In this document: positions 1 through 9,239 of the stretch, one piece after another
How the letters are laid out: each line of letters begins with the position of its first letter
How positions within the stretch are numbered: position 1 is the first letter of the stretch
NCBI GenBank assembly: GCA_029001845.1
Contig: JAREWP010000090.1
Coordinates: 173,977-237,976, forward strand
Origin: Candidatus Magnetocorallium paracelense
GTDB lineage: Bacteria > Nitrospirota > Thermodesulfovibrionia > Thermodesulfovibrionales > Magnetobacteriaceae
DNA length: 64,000 bases
Direction: 5' to 3'
Made by a program: the position numbers and the translations under genes
The notes under the pieces: generated by a model
Database searches by the model: none
What the model was told of the DNA's origin: nothing
The model's input: the letters and a program-made list of their open reading frames with translations, nothing else

Positions 1-827
1 AAAAAGTAATGCCCGATGAAATATGGGACCGGATATGCGAGGTCGGGGTAAAAGAGATCTGGCTCGGTTTTGCTTATGAGCCCATGCTGGACCGCTCGAT
101 ATGGCAAAAGGTTCTTAAATATCATCGCCTCCACAACAGTGTTTTCTTCTCAATAATCAGTAACGGCCTTAATTTCGACGAAGAGGATATCAATATCATG
201 AGAGATATCCCCTTCAGGGTCGTCAATATCTCCCTAAATGGAGGAGACAGAGAAACAGTCAGCAAGATTATGGGTTTTCATGTCTGGGATCAGGCATGGT
301 GGACAATAAAAAATCTCCTCATCCTCAAAGACCTGCATATCGTCGTTTCTTCTGTTTTTTTAAACGAAAACAGGGAAAGTAATTACCGACTAATCGATAA
401 AGTGTCGAAAATGAACACAGGCAGAATATCGATAAGCATTGGCCATCCAAATCAAACAACGAATTGTCTTATAAGTGTCCCGGTGTCAGAGAAGTACAGA
501 GAAGAGTTTGCCAACTATAAAAATTACGGTAAAGAGAGAGGAATAGATGTCATTGAGAATAAGAGGGAGTTCGAGTTTGAAGATATTGACGAGTTTTGGG
601 AGCGGTACGATATATGCTCCAAACTCTGGCGACGAATACACATCTCTTACAATGGAGATATTCGTTTGTGCTGTGAGAGAACGGTAAAAATGGGGAATAT
701 AAAAGACGCTTCGATTATGGATATTATAAAGGGAGGAGAGTTCGATTCGGCCAGGAATTCGATATGGAAAAACGAGGGGCCATGTAAAGGTTGCAGAGTA
801 ATTGCAGAAAACCTGGCGCATAACTAA
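1..827 (+). CDS. Radical SAM/SPASM protein, 5'-truncated by window edge
   Basis: The reading frame is open to the left edge; the first Met is at position 9, but the CxxxCxxC iron-sulfur motif expected near the N-terminus of radical SAM enzymes is absent, so the true start lies outside the window. The visible part has a TIM-barrel-like stretch and a C-terminal SPASM/twitch-type cysteine cluster (CCERTVKMGN, then CKGC close to the end) that in this superfamily binds auxiliary Fe-S clusters. It lies 14 bp upstream of a second radical SAM gene with a good ribosome site, so the two are probably co-transcribed. The substrate is unknown; peptide or sugar modification are both possible for this class. 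Confidence 0.8.
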   Translation, partial: KVMPDEIWDRICEVGVKEIWLGFAYEPMLDRSIWQKVLKYHRLHNSVFFSIISNGLNFDEEDINIMRDIPFRVVNISLNGGDRETVSKIMGFHVWDQAWWTIKNLLILKDLHIVVSSVFLNENRESNYRLIDKVSKMNTGRISISIGHPNQTTNCLISVPVSEKYREEFANYKNYGKERGIDVIENKREFEFEDIDEFWERYDICSKLWRRIHISYNGDIRLCCERTVKMGNIKDASIMDIIKGGEFDSARNSIWKNEGPCKGCRVIAENLAHN

Positions 828-841
828 GGAGTTGTCTTTGC

Positions 842-2275
842 ATGGGAGACGATAACATGGGGTTTTTCGATTTCGAGCATGGAAAACTGATGCTCAATGT
901 AACGAATAAATGCAATTTCTACTGTGCAATGTGCGTTCCTGTACGAGATAAAGGCCGTTCCACTCTCACTAAAAAAGAGGCCTTTAATGTGGCTGACTTC
1001 GCGATTGGAAAAAAATTTCATTTTGTCGAGGTTTCCGGGGGAGAGCCTTTTTTAGTCGACTATACAGTCGATCTGATCGAGAAACTTTGTTATGGAAATA
1101 TTACATTCGTACAATTGATTACAAACGGCGCTTTAATAACCAATAGAGATATTGACAGATTAAAGGGCCTGCCGAATCTACATGTCACTTTTTCTTTACA
1201 CGGCACAGGCGATACACATGATCGGATCACAACCAAAAAAGGGGCCTTTGAAAAGGCTGATCACAATCTTCGTCAGATGGCTGACAGCGGTGTCAATGTA
1301 GCCCTTAATACTGTCATACAAAAGAGTAACTATCATTCTATTTACGATATCTACACATATTTCTCGGATATACCTTATGAGTGGCACGGCCTCACACCGG
1401 TTGAAATGCATCTCCCTTTAGAACAGTCGGAAATTCAAATTCCGCCTGAAAGCGTTGATGAAGTTGAAAAAGCCATCATACAGATCAGAGAGTCAGCCGA
1501 AGCCAAAGGAAAGGTGGTGTATTTACCGGAAAAAATGCCGTCATATGAGAATAGTAACCTTTCCCTTCAGAGTAAGGGGAAAAAATATTTACATCCCGGT
1601 TTTATGTGTTCAGTACCTCGCAGGCTTTTGATCGTTTATAATTCAGGGCATATTTTGCCTTGTTATCACTACAACTGGAGAAAGTATGAAACCGTATTGG
1701 ACTTCAGAAGATATGATTCTGTGGAATCGATGATTATGGGCGACGATTACATGAATATGATTCTCAAAGGCACAGGTCCGCTCGGCTGTCCGGGCTGCGA
1801 CACGCTCTGCTATGTTTGGGATGATGATTTCAGGCGAAAAATTACGGAACCGTCGTTTATGGACACTACGATTTCCAGTACATCCGAGTACCTCAGAGAG
1901 GAAATGATAAAAAGAGATCCCTCTTTACTATATGAAATTGACGGCATACATAATATAAACAAATTAAAAGGTAATCGACCTGTGTACATATGGGGCGCCG
2001 GGAGGGGCGGCATTCTGACGAAAAGGTTATTAAAAGAGTTGAATATTGCTGTGTCCGGTTTTATTGACAGTGATCCTGACAAAAATGGGATCGTGGTATC
2101 GGACCTGACGGTGTCATCTCCTGATTTACTTGATAAATTATTTAATCGGGAGAATTCTGAAAACAGCCCTTACGTGGTAATCGGCTCTATGAGCGCAGGA
2201 GAGATAAAGAAGCTGCTAAGGGAAAAGGGTTTTAAAGATTACAAAGATTTTCAGGTCAATGAACGGATCATTTAA
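842..2275 (+). CDS. Radical SAM/SPASM protein with C-terminal Rossmann-like domain
   Basis: 477 residues; the start is supported by TAAGGAG at 826-832. The radical SAM cluster motif CNFYCAMC (Cys24, Cys28, Cys31) is intact, followed by the SGGEP motif typical of the SAM-binding strand. A SPASM-like cysteine set lies around residues 258-325 (CSVPRR, CYHYNW, GCPGCDTLC). From about residue 377 there is a separate domain beginning VYIWGAGRGG, a glycine-rich nucleotide-binding-like turn, followed by a GFIDSDP strand and a VVIGSM motif. The same domain ends the next gene, which points to a shared partner or substrate. The catalysed reaction is not identifiable from sequence alone. Confidence 0.85.
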   Translation: MGDDNMGFFDFEHGKLMLNVTNKCNFYCAMCVPVRDKGRSTLTKKEAFNVADFAIGKKFHFVEVSGGEPFLVDYTVDLIEKLCYGNITFVQLITNGALITNRDIDRLKGLPNLHVTFSLHGTGDTHDRITTKKGAFEKADHNLRQMADSGVNVALNTVIQKSNYHSIYDIYTYFSDIPYEWHGLTPVEMHLPLEQSEIQIPPESVDEVEKAIIQIRESAEAKGKVVYLPEKMPSYENSNLSLQSKGKKYLHPGFMCSVPRRLLIVYNSGHILPCYHYNWRKYETVLDFRRYDSVESMIMGDDYMNMILKGTGPLGCPGCDTLCYVWDDDFRRKITEPSFMDTTISSTSEYLREEMIKRDPSLLYEIDGIHNINKLKGNRPVYIWGAGRGGILTKRLLKELNIAVSGFIDSDPDKNGIVVSDLTVSSPDLLDKLFNRENSENSPYVVIGSMSAGEIKKLLREKGFKDYKDFQVNERII

Positions 2276-2280
2276 TCCTA

Positions 2281-4050
2281 TTGAGTAATCTCTGTTGCAT
2301 TATTATAAGAAAAAAAATGTCGGAATATGATTTTACATTGATATTTTGTCCCAGATGGGGTGTCATGCGTCCCTGGACAGCACCTGCATATCTGTTGGAA
2401 GCTGTTCGTTCAAAGGGCTTCAGAGCGCAATATCTGGATTATAATGTACGCCTTTTTTGGGAAAACCATACGCCCGAACTCTGGACGGAAAATCTCCAGC
2501 ATCAGTTTTGGAAAACAAGGGACTTGTCCTATTTCCTTGATCAAATAGACCTCTCTGAAATCAAAGCGCCTATTGTGGGTTTTTCCCTCACTGAAACCAA
2601 TATACTTTTTTCCGTGGATCTGGCAAGAAGATTAAAGGCGCACGATCCCGGGAAGACCATTATATTCGGAGGTCATCGGATTTTCTTTCACGAGGACGCA
2701 GAGAGAGAGGTCCCAAAGGATGTATGTGATGCAATTGTCAAAGGCGAAGGTGAGCTGACGCTTATCGATATCCTTGAAAACGGTCTCAACAGGAACCTCG
2801 GAACCTATACGCCCGATGGCGACAAGTGGGTCTTTAACGGAGAAAGGGGTCTGATACGCGATCTTGATACATTCCACTGGCCTCGTTATGAAGATGTAAA
2901 CTGGAATCAGTTTCCAATGCGTCAATTGGGTATTATGGGAAGCAGAGGGTGTATTAACAGATGCGCCTTTTGTAACGATATTGTACGGGCCGGTCATAAA
3001 TTCAGATGGCGTTCGGCCGAGCATGTCGCCGATGAGATGCTATATCATAAAAAATATAATGATATCGGATTTATGTTGTTTAACGATCCTCTACTGAACG
3101 GCCATTATCCCACTCTGGACAGGCTCTGCGATATTCTGATTAAAAACAACTTCACCACTCCTTGGGCGGGTAATTTTGCAGTACGAAGAAACATGCCTTT
3201 GGACTTGATAGAAAAAGCAAAGAGGGCAGGTTTTATAACAGCTATCATAGGTCTTGAATCCGGCAGCAATCATGTCCTGAAGCTTATGAAAAAACCTTCT
3301 ACAGCAGAAGACTCTGAGGAGTTTATCGATAAGCTTCATAAGGTCGGAATCAAAGTGGAATTAAATCTTGTTATCGGCTTCCCAGGTGAAAGAGAAGATG
3401 ATTTTAAAGATACAATGTCTCTTGTCTCGGATCTTGCGCCTAAAATTTCACAGATTGTAAGTATTTGCACTCTGAATGTGGATCGTTCCTATTTATGGGA
3501 TAACCTGGAAGATTATAATGTGAATTATGACACAAAGGACAGCAAAGCCTATATCCGATGGGCCACACACGACAGAACCAACACATATGAAATCCGTTGT
3601 GATCGTGCAAGGAGGCTGATCGAACATGCCAACTGTCTTGGTCTTACCCATGATCGTTTTGATGCAGATATAGAGCAGGAAAAACACCTCATAACCATAG
3701 ACGAGGTAAAAAAGAACAGAGAAATATTCCTGAAAATCAAGTCAGCGCACTCAGGCGCCAGAACGGTCTATATTTGGGGCACAGGCAAAGGAGGTGTCAG
3801 CACATTCAACGCCCTTGACGCTATGGGGATTCATGCATCGGGATATATCGACAATAATCCCGACAAATGGGGCGGCACTGTTTCGGGCCTCACCATACAC
3901 TCTCCTTCCTCTCTATTGAAAGACCAAAATGGCAGTAACAAACCATATGTGGTAATAGGCTCCATGTATGCCGGAGAGATCACGAAGCAGCTCGATGAGA
4001 TGGGTTTTCAAAAGGGAACAGACTATATGTCGAATCTTGTGGGGATTTGA
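2281..4050 (+). CDS. B12-binding-type radical SAM enzyme with C-terminal Rossmann-like domain
   Basis: The N-terminal third resembles the cobalamin-binding domain of class B radical SAM enzymes (GFSLTE, then IIFGGHR, then VKGEGE). The cluster motif CINRCAFC and a class B barrel (LFNDPLL, IIGLESGS, LVIGFPGE) follow. The last ~95 residues (from VYIWGTGKGG) repeat the Rossmann-like domain seen at the end of the preceding gene, including GYIDNNPDK and VVIGSM. Start choice is uncertain: TTG at 2281 gives 589 residues, while ATG at 2317 (MSEYDF) fits the family start better; neither has a strong ribosome site. It lies 5 bp after the previous gene, so it is probably the third gene of an operon. Confidence 0.85.
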   Translation: MSNLCCIIIRKKMSEYDFTLIFCPRWGVMRPWTAPAYLLEAVRSKGFRAQYLDYNVRLFWENHTPELWTENLQHQFWKTRDLSYFLDQIDLSEIKAPIVGFSLTETNILFSVDLARRLKAHDPGKTIIFGGHRIFFHEDAEREVPKDVCDAIVKGEGELTLIDILENGLNRNLGTYTPDGDKWVFNGERGLIRDLDTFHWPRYEDVNWNQFPMRQLGIMGSRGCINRCAFCNDIVRAGHKFRWRSAEHVADEMLYHKKYNDIGFMLFNDPLLNGHYPTLDRLCDILIKNNFTTPWAGNFAVRRNMPLDLIEKAKRAGFITAIIGLESGSNHVLKLMKKPSTAEDSEEFIDKLHKVGIKVELNLVIGFPGEREDDFKDTMSLVSDLAPKISQIVSICTLNVDRSYLWDNLEDYNVNYDTKDSKAYIRWATHDRTNTYEIRCDRARRLIEHANCLGLTHDRFDADIEQEKHLITIDEVKKNREIFLKIKSAHSGARTVYIWGTGKGGVSTFNALDAMGIHASGYIDNNPDKWGGTVSGLTIHSPSSLLKDQNGSNKPYVVIGSMYAGEITKQLDEMGFQKGTDYMSNLVGI

Positions 4051-4187
4051 TTTTTAGGGGTGGCCACAGCGAGTCTTTCATGCCGGTTCAAAGAAAAATA
4101 ATAAGGATTTCAATAATGAAATCATAATATTGAAAAATGTTTTCTTCAAGTCAATCAAAAATATCCTTGAATCAACATCCTTAGGTT

Positions 4188-4804
4188 TTATTCCTGGCCG
4201 AATAGAATATAAGCAGGTATGCCGACAATACCGGGGCCTAATTCTTTTATTTCACTACCTTCATAAACCACAATTTTAAGTATCGAATTTATTCCGGTAA
4301 GGGCGTCTACTTTTTTAAGATGCCTGGCGTCATGGGGATGGACCTGATCAGAGTGTTTGACTTCTATTGCTATGGCCTTTTCTCCGTTTGTGATAAAGAA
4401 GTCTACCTCCATTCCGTCAAAGGTCCTTATATGGTAAAGTTCCCATTCCGGATGAAAGTGTGAAAGCAGCTTTATCAACTATGCAGCAATAATCCCTTCA
4501 TATTGCTGCCCTGTCAGTTGCCCCCATTGATTGCTAAGTACTCTGTTAGATCAAAGAGAACAGGGACTTTCTGCACTTCATCGAGAACGGCGGCTGAGTA
4601 AGTGTTTAAAAACTCTTCTCCTCCCATGTTTTCGAATTCACTATGAAAAACAGGATTGTCGAGATTAACATATTCCATATGGGAGCAGGCATATCGAGCG
4701 AGTGTTGTTTTACCAACCTGACGAGCTCCTCAAACGATTAGTCCTCTAAGGGAACTTTGATTTTTCCAATATGATATAGATTGCTCAAACCAGCGTTTTT
4801 TCAT
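4188..4804 (-). pseudogene. Decayed AAA ATPase/DUF4143 gene
   Basis: On the minus strand an ATG at 4804 opens a frame reading MKKRWFEQ, then RGLIV, an in-frame TGA, then the Walker A sequence GARQVGKTT and a Walker B-like AVLDEVQKVP. The TGA sits where family members normally carry Arg (CGA), so it is probably a C-to-T transition. After about 100 codons the frame breaks, roughly the middle half of the protein is missing, and a 96-codon piece (4188-4478) resumes with the DUF4143 nuclease-like end EVDFF...IEVKHSD. Family members are about 400 residues long. An intact relative lies at 21807-23129. Confidence 0.8.
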
Positions 4805-4823
4805 AGAAGTATTATGAATAATT

Positions 4824-4848
4824 AGGAGTCAGCATTATTCTGACTCCT
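4824..4848. repeat. Short perfect hairpin AGGAGTCAG/CTGACTCCT
   Basis: A 9-bp perfect stem with a 7-nt loop lies just upstream of the decayed ATPase start. No T-run follows on either strand, so it is not a clear terminator. Apart from this hairpin and the repeat at 5233-5396, I see no gene in 4805-5549. Confidence 0.5.
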
Positions 4849-5232
4849 GAATTCGGAATGTCTAAATAGTTTCAAAGTATTATATAAATATTTACGTAAT
4901 ATTTCAACTGTTCTTTGAAATTTTTCGTTTCTTTGAATTATGCACCTTTGTTTGAGAGGAGATAAATCATGTAATAAGTTGTATTCGAGGTGTCCTGATT
5001 GCTGCTAAAGGGACTTCGGGAATGATGTAAAACCAAATAAATGCCAGGTTTTGAAGAGTTATTGTCCTGTACCCCAATATCTGTGAGAATGTGGGTAAAG
5101 ATAAGGTATGATGGGGCGTTTTTTCCGATTAAATTTTACTTGGATAATAATGTGTTTTAAAGCACATCTTTGATAAGAGGTTATGGTTTATCCTTACTTT
5201 ATACCGATGATTTTTATAAAGAAAATCCAAAA

Positions 5233-5396
5233 CTGTTCACAGAGTTCAGGGATCGGTGGTCTGTATAAAGATATTTGTCTTTTTTTCACTATAAGAACTC
5301 CGAAAAGGATGGAAAAACCAATTATGCTCATGAAATTCAATAAATCAAGTCCCTTTTACTTTCAACTGACCTCTGACTTCTTATTACAGTGAACCG
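5233..5396 (+). repeat. Interspersed repeat R1, copy 1 (CTGTTCAC...GTGAACCG)
   Basis: About 164 bp sharing long stretches with 13509-13658, including CACAGAGTTCAGGGATCGGT near the left end and ACAGTGAAC at the right end. The ends are short inverted repeats (CTGTTCAC against GTGAAC-G), suggesting a small mobile or formerly mobile element. A 69-codon open frame across it is not credible as a gene. Confidence 0.65.
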
Positions 5397-5536
5397 TTAC
5401 GAAAATACTCTAAAATAGAATTACAAAGGAGGTGTAAAGAATTTTTACCAAGGTGTGAGTTTAAATGGCTGTAAATTTTAAGAAACGGTAATTTGCCGTT
5501 TAATTTTTGAAAACCTTATGTTAAGCATATAAAAAA

Positions 5537-5543
5537 GAGGAGG
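5537..5543 (+). promoter_or_regulatory. Ribosome binding site GAGGAGG
   Basis: A strong Shine-Dalgarno sequence 6 nt before the ATG at 5550 fixes the start of the LamG/CARDB-like protein. Confidence 0.75.
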
Positions 5544-5549
5544 TTTCAG

Positions 5550-7130
5550 ATGTCAGGAAAAAGGAAAATGAAAAATTGTTTTTTTACAGCTCTGTTTCTT
5601 TTCATGATTCTATCTATAGTACCGGTTTCTGTCGTTTTGGCGGATGTGGATCTTGTAGTGGAAGACATTTCCAGGGATGAGACTTACTACTATACAACAT
5701 TTTGCAATCGCGGTGATTCTACGTCAGATGAAACGTTTACCTTTCTTACGACGAATTTGGATACAGGCGAATCTTATCAGTCTAATTCCCTTTATCCCTA
5801 TAACATACCTGCCCCTGGTGAATGTGAAGTCTCCGGAGGACTAACATGCGGGCTTATCGGAGATCCTGATTGTAATGCCGATATAACAGTATCAAAGTTT
5901 ATAGATGACGTGAATACTGTTCCTGAAAGTAATGAAGACAACAATGAGTTTATTAAGGATTTCGGAATTGTCGAGGCAGAACCTGATGACTCCCTGGTTG
6001 CTCATTATCCATTTAATGGCAATGCCGTTGACGAGAGTGGAAACGGTAATGACGGAACTGTTGTGGATGCTCTGCTGACTGAAGACCGACATGGCAATCC
6101 CGACAGTGCATTTGCATTTGACGGGGTGGACGATTCTATAGACGTAGACGACAGCGACAGCCTCGATATAACGGAGAATATTACTCTTGTCGCCTGGATG
6201 TTTCCAATGGAGGAAAAGACTCAGACGATTGTACGTAAGATTGGTGATTCCACGACAACTCATCCTTACGCTTTATCTACCAGTGCAACAGGCGATTTGA
6301 TTTTCACTCTTACATTGGATGGAGGACAAAATCAGCTGAGAAAAAACGGTTATGCTCTGAATGAGTGGTCCTGCATAGCGGGAACTTATAACGGCGAGGC
6401 AATGAATCTCTATGTCAACGGAGAGCTCGAAGTGTCACTCGATGCAACAGGGGCGATCGATTCCAATGACAATATGCTTAAAATCGGCAGCAGGCTCAAT
6501 TTGGAATCAAGCACTTTTAACGGGACACTCGATGATATAAGGATTTACAACCGTTCTCTCTCCGATAGTGAAGTCGCAGACCTTTGTATGATGGACGACA
6601 ATAACGGAGATAACGACGATGGCGATACAGGTGACGGAGATAATGATGATGGAGGCAATGATGATAACGAGATTCCTGATGGTGTTGACCTGACAGGAGA
6701 GTGGAAGGAATTTTCAGTTAAAGAAAAGAGTAATGATAAGCTTAAAATAGAGGGAAAACTCTATTTTTACAATAATGGAATCGAGCATTATAGCGGTACT
6801 GCCAAAATTGATTTTTATCTGTCAGACGATGAGGTGTTGAGTACAGATGACAGGTTCTTGAAACAGGCGACACTAAACTTTAACTCAAACGGCGCCACAA
6901 GAGAGGTAAAAGTCAAAAGTGTTGTTAAGGCTGAAATCGTTGAGGGTAAATTCGCTTTATCCTTTGTCGATGCAGACAACGCCATTCCTGAAGTTGATGA
7001 AGAGAATAATATCGTTATAAGTCCTGTCATAGAGGATGAAGATGATCATGATGACGATGGCGATGAGTGCAAAGGAAAGGGCAAAGGTAAAGACAAGGAT
7101 TGCGATGACGACGATGACGACGATGATTAA
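5550..7130 (+). CDS. Secreted LamG-domain protein with two CARDB-like modules
   Basis: 526 residues with a clear Sec signal peptide (basic MSGKRKMK, hydrophobic core, VLA cleavage region). A CARDB-like beta domain follows (TFCNRGDS, then VPESNEDNNEF). Next is a LamG/concanavalin-like domain (LVAHYPFNGNA, AFDGVDDSI, SEVADLCM). After an Asp/Gly/Asn-rich linker comes a second CARDB-like module (VDLTGEWKEF, YNNG, FYLSDDEVLS, DEENN) that closely resembles a module in the lipoprotein at 13871-17224. The tail is a lysine/glycine stretch and a run of Asp, probably binding Ca2+. A surface or exported adhesion/carbohydrate-binding role is inferred; no catalytic residues are evident. Confidence 0.82.
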   Translation: MSGKRKMKNCFFTALFLFMILSIVPVSVVLADVDLVVEDISRDETYYYTTFCNRGDSTSDETFTFLTTNLDTGESYQSNSLYPYNIPAPGECEVSGGLTCGLIGDPDCNADITVSKFIDDVNTVPESNEDNNEFIKDFGIVEAEPDDSLVAHYPFNGNAVDESGNGNDGTVVDALLTEDRHGNPDSAFAFDGVDDSIDVDDSDSLDITENITLVAWMFPMEEKTQTIVRKIGDSTTTHPYALSTSATGDLIFTLTLDGGQNQLRKNGYALNEWSCIAGTYNGEAMNLYVNGELEVSLDATGAIDSNDNMLKIGSRLNLESSTFNGTLDDIRIYNRSLSDSEVADLCMMDDNNGDNDDGDTGDGDNDDGGNDDNEIPDGVDLTGEWKEFSVKEKSNDKLKIEGKLYFYNNGIEHYSGTAKIDFYLSDDEVLSTDDRFLKQATLNFNSNGATREVKVKSVVKAEIVEGKFALSFVDADNAIPEVDEENNIVISPVIEDEDDHDDDGDECKGKGKGKDKDCDDDDDDDD

Positions 7131-7189
7131 TAATGTTAATGAGCAAAACCTGTTTTTATAACAAAATTAGTCATTCTTATTGTCTCGTT

Positions 7190-7227
7190 AACAAAGGAGG
7201 GGCGTTCTATGGCGCCTCCCCTTTGTT
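7190..7227 (+). terminator. Rho-independent terminator after the LamG protein
   Basis: Perfect 15-bp stem (AACAAAGGAGGGGCG against CGCCTCCCCTTTGTT) with an 8-nt loop, followed by TTAATTA. It lies 60 bp after the stop at 7130. Confidence 0.85.
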
Positions 7228-7342
7228 TTAATTAAGTCCCTATTTTCTCTTCACTCCCTCTCTCCTCTTGAAGGGATGAGGATTAGCATAGTTTTTTTGT
7301 ATTTTTTATTTCTGATATTTAAGTATTTTGGGCAGTGTTTCA

Positions 7343-7442
7343 GTAAGTTCTCAATAAGTTGAGGTATTTAAAACTAATCCTTATATTCCCCCTTAAAAAA
7401 AGGGGTGCAGGAGGTGTTTACCTCAACTTATTGAGAACTTAC
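7343..7442. mobile_element. 100-bp MITE-like element with perfect 24-bp inverted ends
   Basis: The left end GTAAGTTCTCAATAAGTTGA (continuing GGTA) is matched exactly by the inverted right end over 24 bp. The flanks carry GTGTTTCA on the left and GTGTTTCT on the right, a probable 8-bp target duplication with one mismatch. The 52-bp interior has no coding capacity. It occupies most of the intergenic space between the two secreted-protein genes; a degenerate CTCCCTCTCTCC repeat lies just before it near 7250-7275. Confidence 0.75.
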
Positions 7443-7565
7443 GTGTTTCTTTAATTTTTTGATTAAGGTTAAAATAAATAGAATAAATATGGCACTGAAA
7501 CTATAATCCCGGAAAATGATCATATCCTGTTATTCTACAAAAATATAAAGTATGGAGGTTTTGCA

Positions 7566-9191
7566 ATGAAAAAACAAAGTATTTTTTTTATTGTCCTATT
7601 GGGAATTTTAACAACACTATTACCTTCTTTTTCTGCCTATGCTTCAGAACTTGGAGATGTGATAGATACGATAGACGCGCCGAGCCATTACCATACCGGC
7701 TTGACCTATGACGGTACATATCTGTGGCATGCAGCCGTTTACAGCCGTAAGATATATAAATTGGATACAGAGGGCAATGAGATTTCCTCTTTTGACTCAC
7801 CCGGAAAGGGACCTTTGGGCTTGGCCTATGACGGCGTTAATCTGTGGCATGCCGATGGCATTGATAAAAAAATATATAAATTGGACACAGAGGGTAATGT
7901 TATCGCCACCTTCAACTCACCGGGTTCAAATCCGGTAGGTTTAACCTACGATGGCGTTTATCTTTGGAATTCCGATGATGATGACGGTAAGATATATAAA
8001 TTGGATATTGGCGGTAACGTTATTGCTTCTTTTGACTCACCTGCAGGCGATCCTGCCGGACTGGCATACGATGGCGCTTATCTTTGGCTTGCCGATTCAC
8101 GCAATGAAATGATATATAAACTGGACACCAACGGTGCTGTTATCGCTTCTTTCAACTCACCCGGTTCCACCCCTCAAGGTTTAGCTTATGATGGCGTCTA
8201 CCTTTGGAATGTCGATTACTACGGCGGAATATATAAAATTTATATCGGTTTAAGTCTTGGCGAAGTAATCGACTCTTTTGAAGCACCCGGATTCTACCTT
8301 AGAGGTTTGGCTTATGACGGTACTTATCTTTGGAATGCAGATGCCTGGTACTACAAGATTTTTCAGTTAGATAAGGAGGGCAATGAGATATCCTCTTTTA
8401 ATGTACCCGGAACCGGTCCGCAGGGTTTGGCGTATGATGGTGTTTATCTCTGGCATGCCGATTCCGACGACGATAAGATATATAAATTAGACATTAACGG
8501 CAATGTAATATTCTCTTTTAACTCACCCGGTTCATATCCAACGGGTTTAACTTATGATGGCGTTTATCTTTGGAATGTTGACGATAGTGATGATAAAATA
8601 TACAAATTAGACACCGGTGGAAATATCATTGACTCTTTTGACTCACCCTTTAAGGGCGGTTTACCTTGGGGGTTGGCATATGATGGTACTTATCTTTGGC
8701 ATGCTGATTTTAATAGTGCGATAATCTATAAATTGGATATAGGAGGCAATATATTGGATTCTTTGGAGTCCCCGGCCTTGAATCCTACAGGTTTAGTCTT
8801 TGATGGCGCCTATCTTTGGAATGCCGATTTTTATGGCGGCGTATATCAGATTTATATAGGCTATGAAGAGGATGACGATAATACAGGAGACGACTCGGAT
8901 TGGGATGACTGTGAAAATCAAAAAATTCCTGTCTATCACAATGGAAACCTTGCGATACCATATGTAAATGCCGGACATTTAGGATGTTATGAGAATGTTG
9001 AGGTCACTGTCGGTAATTTATTGAACCATACGAAAGTCTCTTGCTATTGTCCTGGCGAAGATCTCACTGCAGTATATAACAGCGGCAATCTCTCAGTTCC
9101 ATATGTAGATGCCGGAGATTATGGCTGCCATATAAATGTAGAGCTGACGATTGGCCATATCTTAGGTTACAGAGTAACTGAATGCCAGTAG
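7566..9191 (+). CDS. Secreted beta-propeller protein, duplicated five-repeat array
   Basis: 541 residues; the signal peptide ends near AYAS. Ten repeats of about 39-40 residues follow, each with G-L-A/T-Y-D-G-x-Y-L-W, IYKLD and S-F-x-S-P. Repeats 5 and 10 both end in a variant, YGG-I/V-Y-K/Q-IYIG, and each set of five is preceded by GD/EVID, so the array arose by duplicating a five-repeat block. A short Asp-rich linker precedes two copies of a ~45-residue Cys-containing module (VYHNGNLAIPYVNAG and VYNSGNLSVPYVDAG). An extracellular binding or scaffold role is likely; no enzymatic motif is visible. ATG follows the GGAGG at 7554-7558. Confidence 0.82.
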   Translation: MKKQSIFFIVLLGILTTLLPSFSAYASELGDVIDTIDAPSHYHTGLTYDGTYLWHAAVYSRKIYKLDTEGNEISSFDSPGKGPLGLAYDGVNLWHADGIDKKIYKLDTEGNVIATFNSPGSNPVGLTYDGVYLWNSDDDDGKIYKLDIGGNVIASFDSPAGDPAGLAYDGAYLWLADSRNEMIYKLDTNGAVIASFNSPGSTPQGLAYDGVYLWNVDYYGGIYKIYIGLSLGEVIDSFEAPGFYLRGLAYDGTYLWNADAWYYKIFQLDKEGNEISSFNVPGTGPQGLAYDGVYLWHADSDDDKIYKLDINGNVIFSFNSPGSYPTGLTYDGVYLWNVDDSDDKIYKLDTGGNIIDSFDSPFKGGLPWGLAYDGTYLWHADFNSAIIYKLDIGGNILDSLESPALNPTGLVFDGAYLWNADFYGGVYQIYIGYEEDDDNTGDDSDWDDCENQKIPVYHNGNLAIPYVNAGHLGCYENVEVTVGNLLNHTKVSCYCPGEDLTAVYNSGNLSVPYVDAGDYGCHINVELTIGHILGYRVTECQ

Positions 9192-9198
9192 AATTTAT

Positions 9199-9239
9199 TC
9201 AGGCGCTGTTACCTGCCTCTTGTTGGTAGTAGCGCCTGA
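9199..9239 (+). terminator. Terminator after the propeller gene
   Basis: Stem TCAGGCGCT/AGCGCCTGA with an additional TACC/GGTA pairing in the loop, followed by TTTATT, 8 bp after the stop codon. Confidence 0.75.

Noticed and set aside
5183..5392. 69-codon open frame with two Phe-rich stretches
   Set aside because: It is almost entirely within repeat R1, has no recognisable ribosome site and shows no protein-like constraint against the second R1 copy, where the frame is broken.
5405..5545. Possible riboswitch leader before the LamG protein
   Set aside because: Only a weak AAACGG/CCGTTT hairpin is visible; none of the conserved cores of known riboswitches could be found.
7650..8860. Regular ~117-bp DNA periodicity resembling a repeat array or CRISPR
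   Set aside because: The period is in frame and encodes the propeller repeats; spacers are not unique sequences between identical repeats.
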